A stretch of 64,000 bases of DNA, taken from contig JAUXYM010000004.1 of NCBI GenBank assembly GCA_030694365.1, positions 1 through 64,000 on the forward strand, written 5' to 3'. The stretch comes from Nevskia sp. GTDB lineage: Bacteria > Pseudomonadota > Gammaproteobacteria > Nevskiales > Nevskiaceae. The notes under the pieces are model-generated. The model saw only the letters and a program-made list of their open reading frames with translations, had not been told where the DNA came from and did not search any database. Below are positions 62,341 through 64,000 of the stretch, piece after piece; the first letter of the stretch is position 1; every line of letters starts with the position of its first letter. A program made the translations under genes and the position numbers.

Positions 62341-63004
62341 GCGTATACAACTCCCTGTTCGTCTGTTCCTGATGCTGGCGGGCTGGCTGTTCGCCGGCAG
62401 TGTCTGGGCTGCACCGACGCTGCTGGTCTGGGGCGATTCCCTGAGTGCCGGCTACGGTGTGGATACCCGCAGCGGCTGGGTTGATCTATTGGAGCGGAAG
62501 CTCCGAACTCAAGCCGATACCAGCCTGAAGACCTGGAACGTGGTCAACGGTTCGGTCAGCGGTGAAACCACCGCCGGTGGCCTGGCCCGGCTGCCGGCGG
62601 CGCTGGCCCGCCACAAGCCGGACGTGGTGCTGCTGGAACTCGGTGCCAATGACGGCCTGCGCGGCCTCGATCTGCAGCAGATGCAGGTCAATCTCGAAAA
62701 GATGAGCGATCTGGTGCTCGCGACCGGCGCCAAACCGGTGGTCTTCGAGATGCGTATTCCGAACAACTACGGCCCGGTGTTCACCGAACGCTTCCGCCGC
62801 GTGTTCGCCGATGCCGCCAGAGCCAAGCAAGCGCCGCTGATGCCGTTCTTCCTCACCGCGATTGCCGAGGACCGGCCGCGTTGGTTCCAGGACGACGGCA
62901 TCCACCCGCGCACCGAGGCGCAACCGCAGATTCTCGATGCCGTCTGGCCGACCTTGTCACCGTTGCTGAAGGCGGCTGCATCTTCCGCCGCACCGAAGCC
63001 GTAA
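62339..63004 (+). CDS. tesA: SGNH-hydrolase arylesterase (TesA-like)
   Basis: This 221-residue periplasmic lysophospholipase/thioesterase of the TesA group has a signal peptide (MRIQLPVRLFLMLAGWLFAGSVWAA). The catalytic Ser block is LLVWGDSLSAGYGVDTRSGWVDLLE. The oxyanion residues are in NGSVSGETTAGG and LLELGANDGLRGL. The Asp-His dyad is DDGIHPRTEAQPQILDAVWP. The ORF track begins far upstream in ybbA antisense sequence. E. coli has the same divergent tesA/ybbA order. Confidence 0.93.
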   Translation: MRIQLPVRLFLMLAGWLFAGSVWAAPTLLVWGDSLSAGYGVDTRSGWVDLLERKLRTQADTSLKTWNVVNGSVSGETTAGGLARLPAALARHKPDVVLLELGANDGLRGLDLQQMQVNLEKMSDLVLATGAKPVVFEMRIPNNYGPVFTERFRRVFADAARAKQAPLMPFFLTAIAEDRPRWFQDDGIHPRTEAQPQILDAVWPTLSPLLKAAASSAAPKP

Positions 63005-63007
63005 CAG

Positions 63008-63090
63008 CAGTGGCTAGTGGTCAGTGGCTCGTGGTCAGACAAGGCCACACTCAGGGCAGCCATTTACCAGACACTAGCCACTGACCACGG
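63008..63090. repeat. Short inverted repeat of the CTAGTGGTCAGTGG family
   Basis: GTGGTCAGTGGCT (63017-63029) and its inverted copy AGCCACTGACCAC (63076-63088) flank about 46 nt between the esterase and the oxidoreductase. GGTCAG and TGGCT units are repeated within the left arm. The same motifs occur at 47180-47290. It is probably a dispersed intergenic repeat; it may also act as a weak terminator. Confidence 0.6.
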
Positions 63091-63105
63091 ACCCCTGCTT
63101 CTCCC

Positions 63106-64000
63106 ATGAAAATCGCTGTCATCGGCTCCGGCATTTCGGGCCTGTCTGCTGCCTATTTCCTTGCGCGCAAGCACGAGGTGACGCTGATCGAGCAGGACGG
63201 TCGCATCGGCGGCCACACCAACACCATCGCCATCAACACGCCGCAGGGACCGGGCGCGGTCGATACCGGCTGGATCGTCTACAACGGCATCAACTACCCG
63301 AACCTGACCGCGCTGTTCAAGGAACTGGAAGTGGCAACCCGGCCGACCAGCATGTCCTTCGCGGTATCGATCGGCGATGGCCGTTACGAATGGAAGGGCA
63401 GCGACCAGATGTGGAGTGTGTTTGCGCAGTGGACGAATCTGTTCAAGCCCGGCCACATCCGCATGCTGCTGGAGATCCTCAAACTCAACAAGCAGTGCAA
63501 TGCGTTGTTGAAAGCCGGCACCCTGCCGAGCGGCTCGCTGGGCCAGTTCCTCGATGACCAGGGCTTTTCGCAGGCGCTGCGCCGCGACTACCTGCTGCCG
63601 ATGGCCGGGATGATCTGGAGCTGCTCGCCGAAGGCCGCCGCCGAGTATCCGGCCGATGACTTCATGCGCTTCTTCGACAGCCACAGCCTGTTCACCGCGA
63701 CCCAGCAGCCGACCTGGCATTCGGTCATCGGCGGCAGCAATACCTATGTCAAACGGTTGATGGCGCGCTACCAGGGTGCCTTGAGCCTGAACACGCCGGT
63801 ACTCGGAATACGCCGTGCGCAGGACGACGGCGTGCTGCTGCGGCTGCCGGGCGGCGAGCAGCGCTTCGATCGCGTGGTCTGCGCCACCCATTCCGATCAG
63901 GCGCTGCGTCTGCTGAGCGACGCAAGCGACGCCGAGCGCGAAGTGCTGGCCGGCATTCCGTACAGCGAATCGAGAGTGGTGCTGCACAGCGACGACAGCT
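63106..64000 (+). CDS. FAD-dependent oxidoreductase (amine-oxidase fold), cut by window end
   Basis: The frame starts at ATG 63106 and is open to the last base (298 codons), so it is absent from the ORF track. The N-terminal FAD-binding motif is MKIAVIGSGISGLSAAYFLARKHEVTLIEQD, followed by RIGGHTNTIAI. The TGWIVYNGINYPNL segment resembles the NAD(P)/FAD proteins found beside DUF1365 and cyclopropane-fatty-acid synthase genes. A role in fatty-acid modification is possible; the genes to the right would tell. No defect is visible in the part present. Confidence 0.88.
   Translation, partial: MKIAVIGSGISGLSAAYFLARKHEVTLIEQDGRIGGHTNTIAINTPQGPGAVDTGWIVYNGINYPNLTALFKELEVATRPTSMSFAVSIGDGRYEWKGSDQMWSVFAQWTNLFKPGHIRMLLEILKLNKQCNALLKAGTLPSGSLGQFLDDQGFSQALRRDYLLPMAGMIWSCSPKAAAEYPADDFMRFFDSHSLFTATQQPTWHSVIGGSNTYVKRLMARYQGALSLNTPVLGIRRAQDDGVLLRLPGGEQRFDRVVCATHSDQALRLLSDASDAEREVLAGIPYSESRVVLHSDDS

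Overview
The window looks like a chromosomal segment of a GC-rich, Gram-negative gammaproteobacterium. It carries LPS core/lipid A genes (waaA, an lpxL-type acyltransferase, waaC), TonB-dependent BtuB, OprP- and AlgE-type outer-membrane porins and a complete alginate machine. Nevskiales or a related order is my guess from gene content only; no rRNA or other taxonomic marker is present. No rRNA, tRNA, CRISPR array or intact transposase was seen.

Layout. (1) 0-5.4 kb: phosphate-selective porin behind a good Pho-box candidate; ahpC-ahpF peroxide reductase with an OxyR-like half-operator; a RluA-type pseudouridine synthase. (2) 5.4-22.6 kb: one leftward alginate operon, algD-alg8-alg44-algK-algE-algG-algF-algX-algL-(TPR gene)-algJ-algI2-algI1. 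Its genes nearly all abut or overlap. The promoter-distal part is clearly poorer in GC than the flanks. It differs from the Pseudomonas operon in having two tandem algI genes, an extra periplasmic TPR gene, algF placed before algX, and no algA. AlgD makes GDP-mannuronate, Alg8/Alg44 polymerise it under c-di-GMP control, AlgK/E/G/X/L form the periplasmic and outer-membrane conduit, and AlgI/J/X/F O-acetylate the polymer. (3) 23-28.6 kb: ligase-associated exonuclease, waaA, lpxL-type acyltransferase, an unassigned GT-B-like protein, waaC. (4) 28.8-41.2 kb: TPR/L,D-transpeptidase pair, AIM24 protein, M48 protease, ATM1-type ABC exporter, DUF1631 protein, acyltransferase, SDR, Dps, and an orphan OppF-type ATPase behind a 268-bp MITE-like element. 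(5) 41.2-48.4 kb: PaiB-like protein, M48 lipoprotein protease, DUF4864 protein, dienoyl-CoA-reductase-like SDR, inositol-phosphatase-family enzyme, cobalamin riboswitch-btuB-cobalamin adenosyltransferase, small secreted protein. (6) 48.4-54.4 kb: divergent EmrB/EmrA-type and TetR/TolC-type efflux locus, then an MDR oxidoreductase. (7) 54.4-64 kb: a DmpR/XylR-type sigma-54 regulator fused in frame to a DUF2238 membrane protein, a 1.6-kb gene-free region holding a strong small-RNA candidate, a PNPOx-like protein, ybbA-ybbP-type ABC genes, a tesA-type esterase, and the start of an FAD oxidoreductase.

Most notable: the rearranged alginate operon with its duplicated acyltransferase; the apparent one-base slip that fused the sigma-54 regulator to a membrane protein; the free-standing sRNA candidate with promoter, three hairpins and terminator; and the insertion/duplication at the waaA-exonuclease junction that created a coupled mini-ORF. 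All functions are inferred by reading the sequence; no database search was possible.
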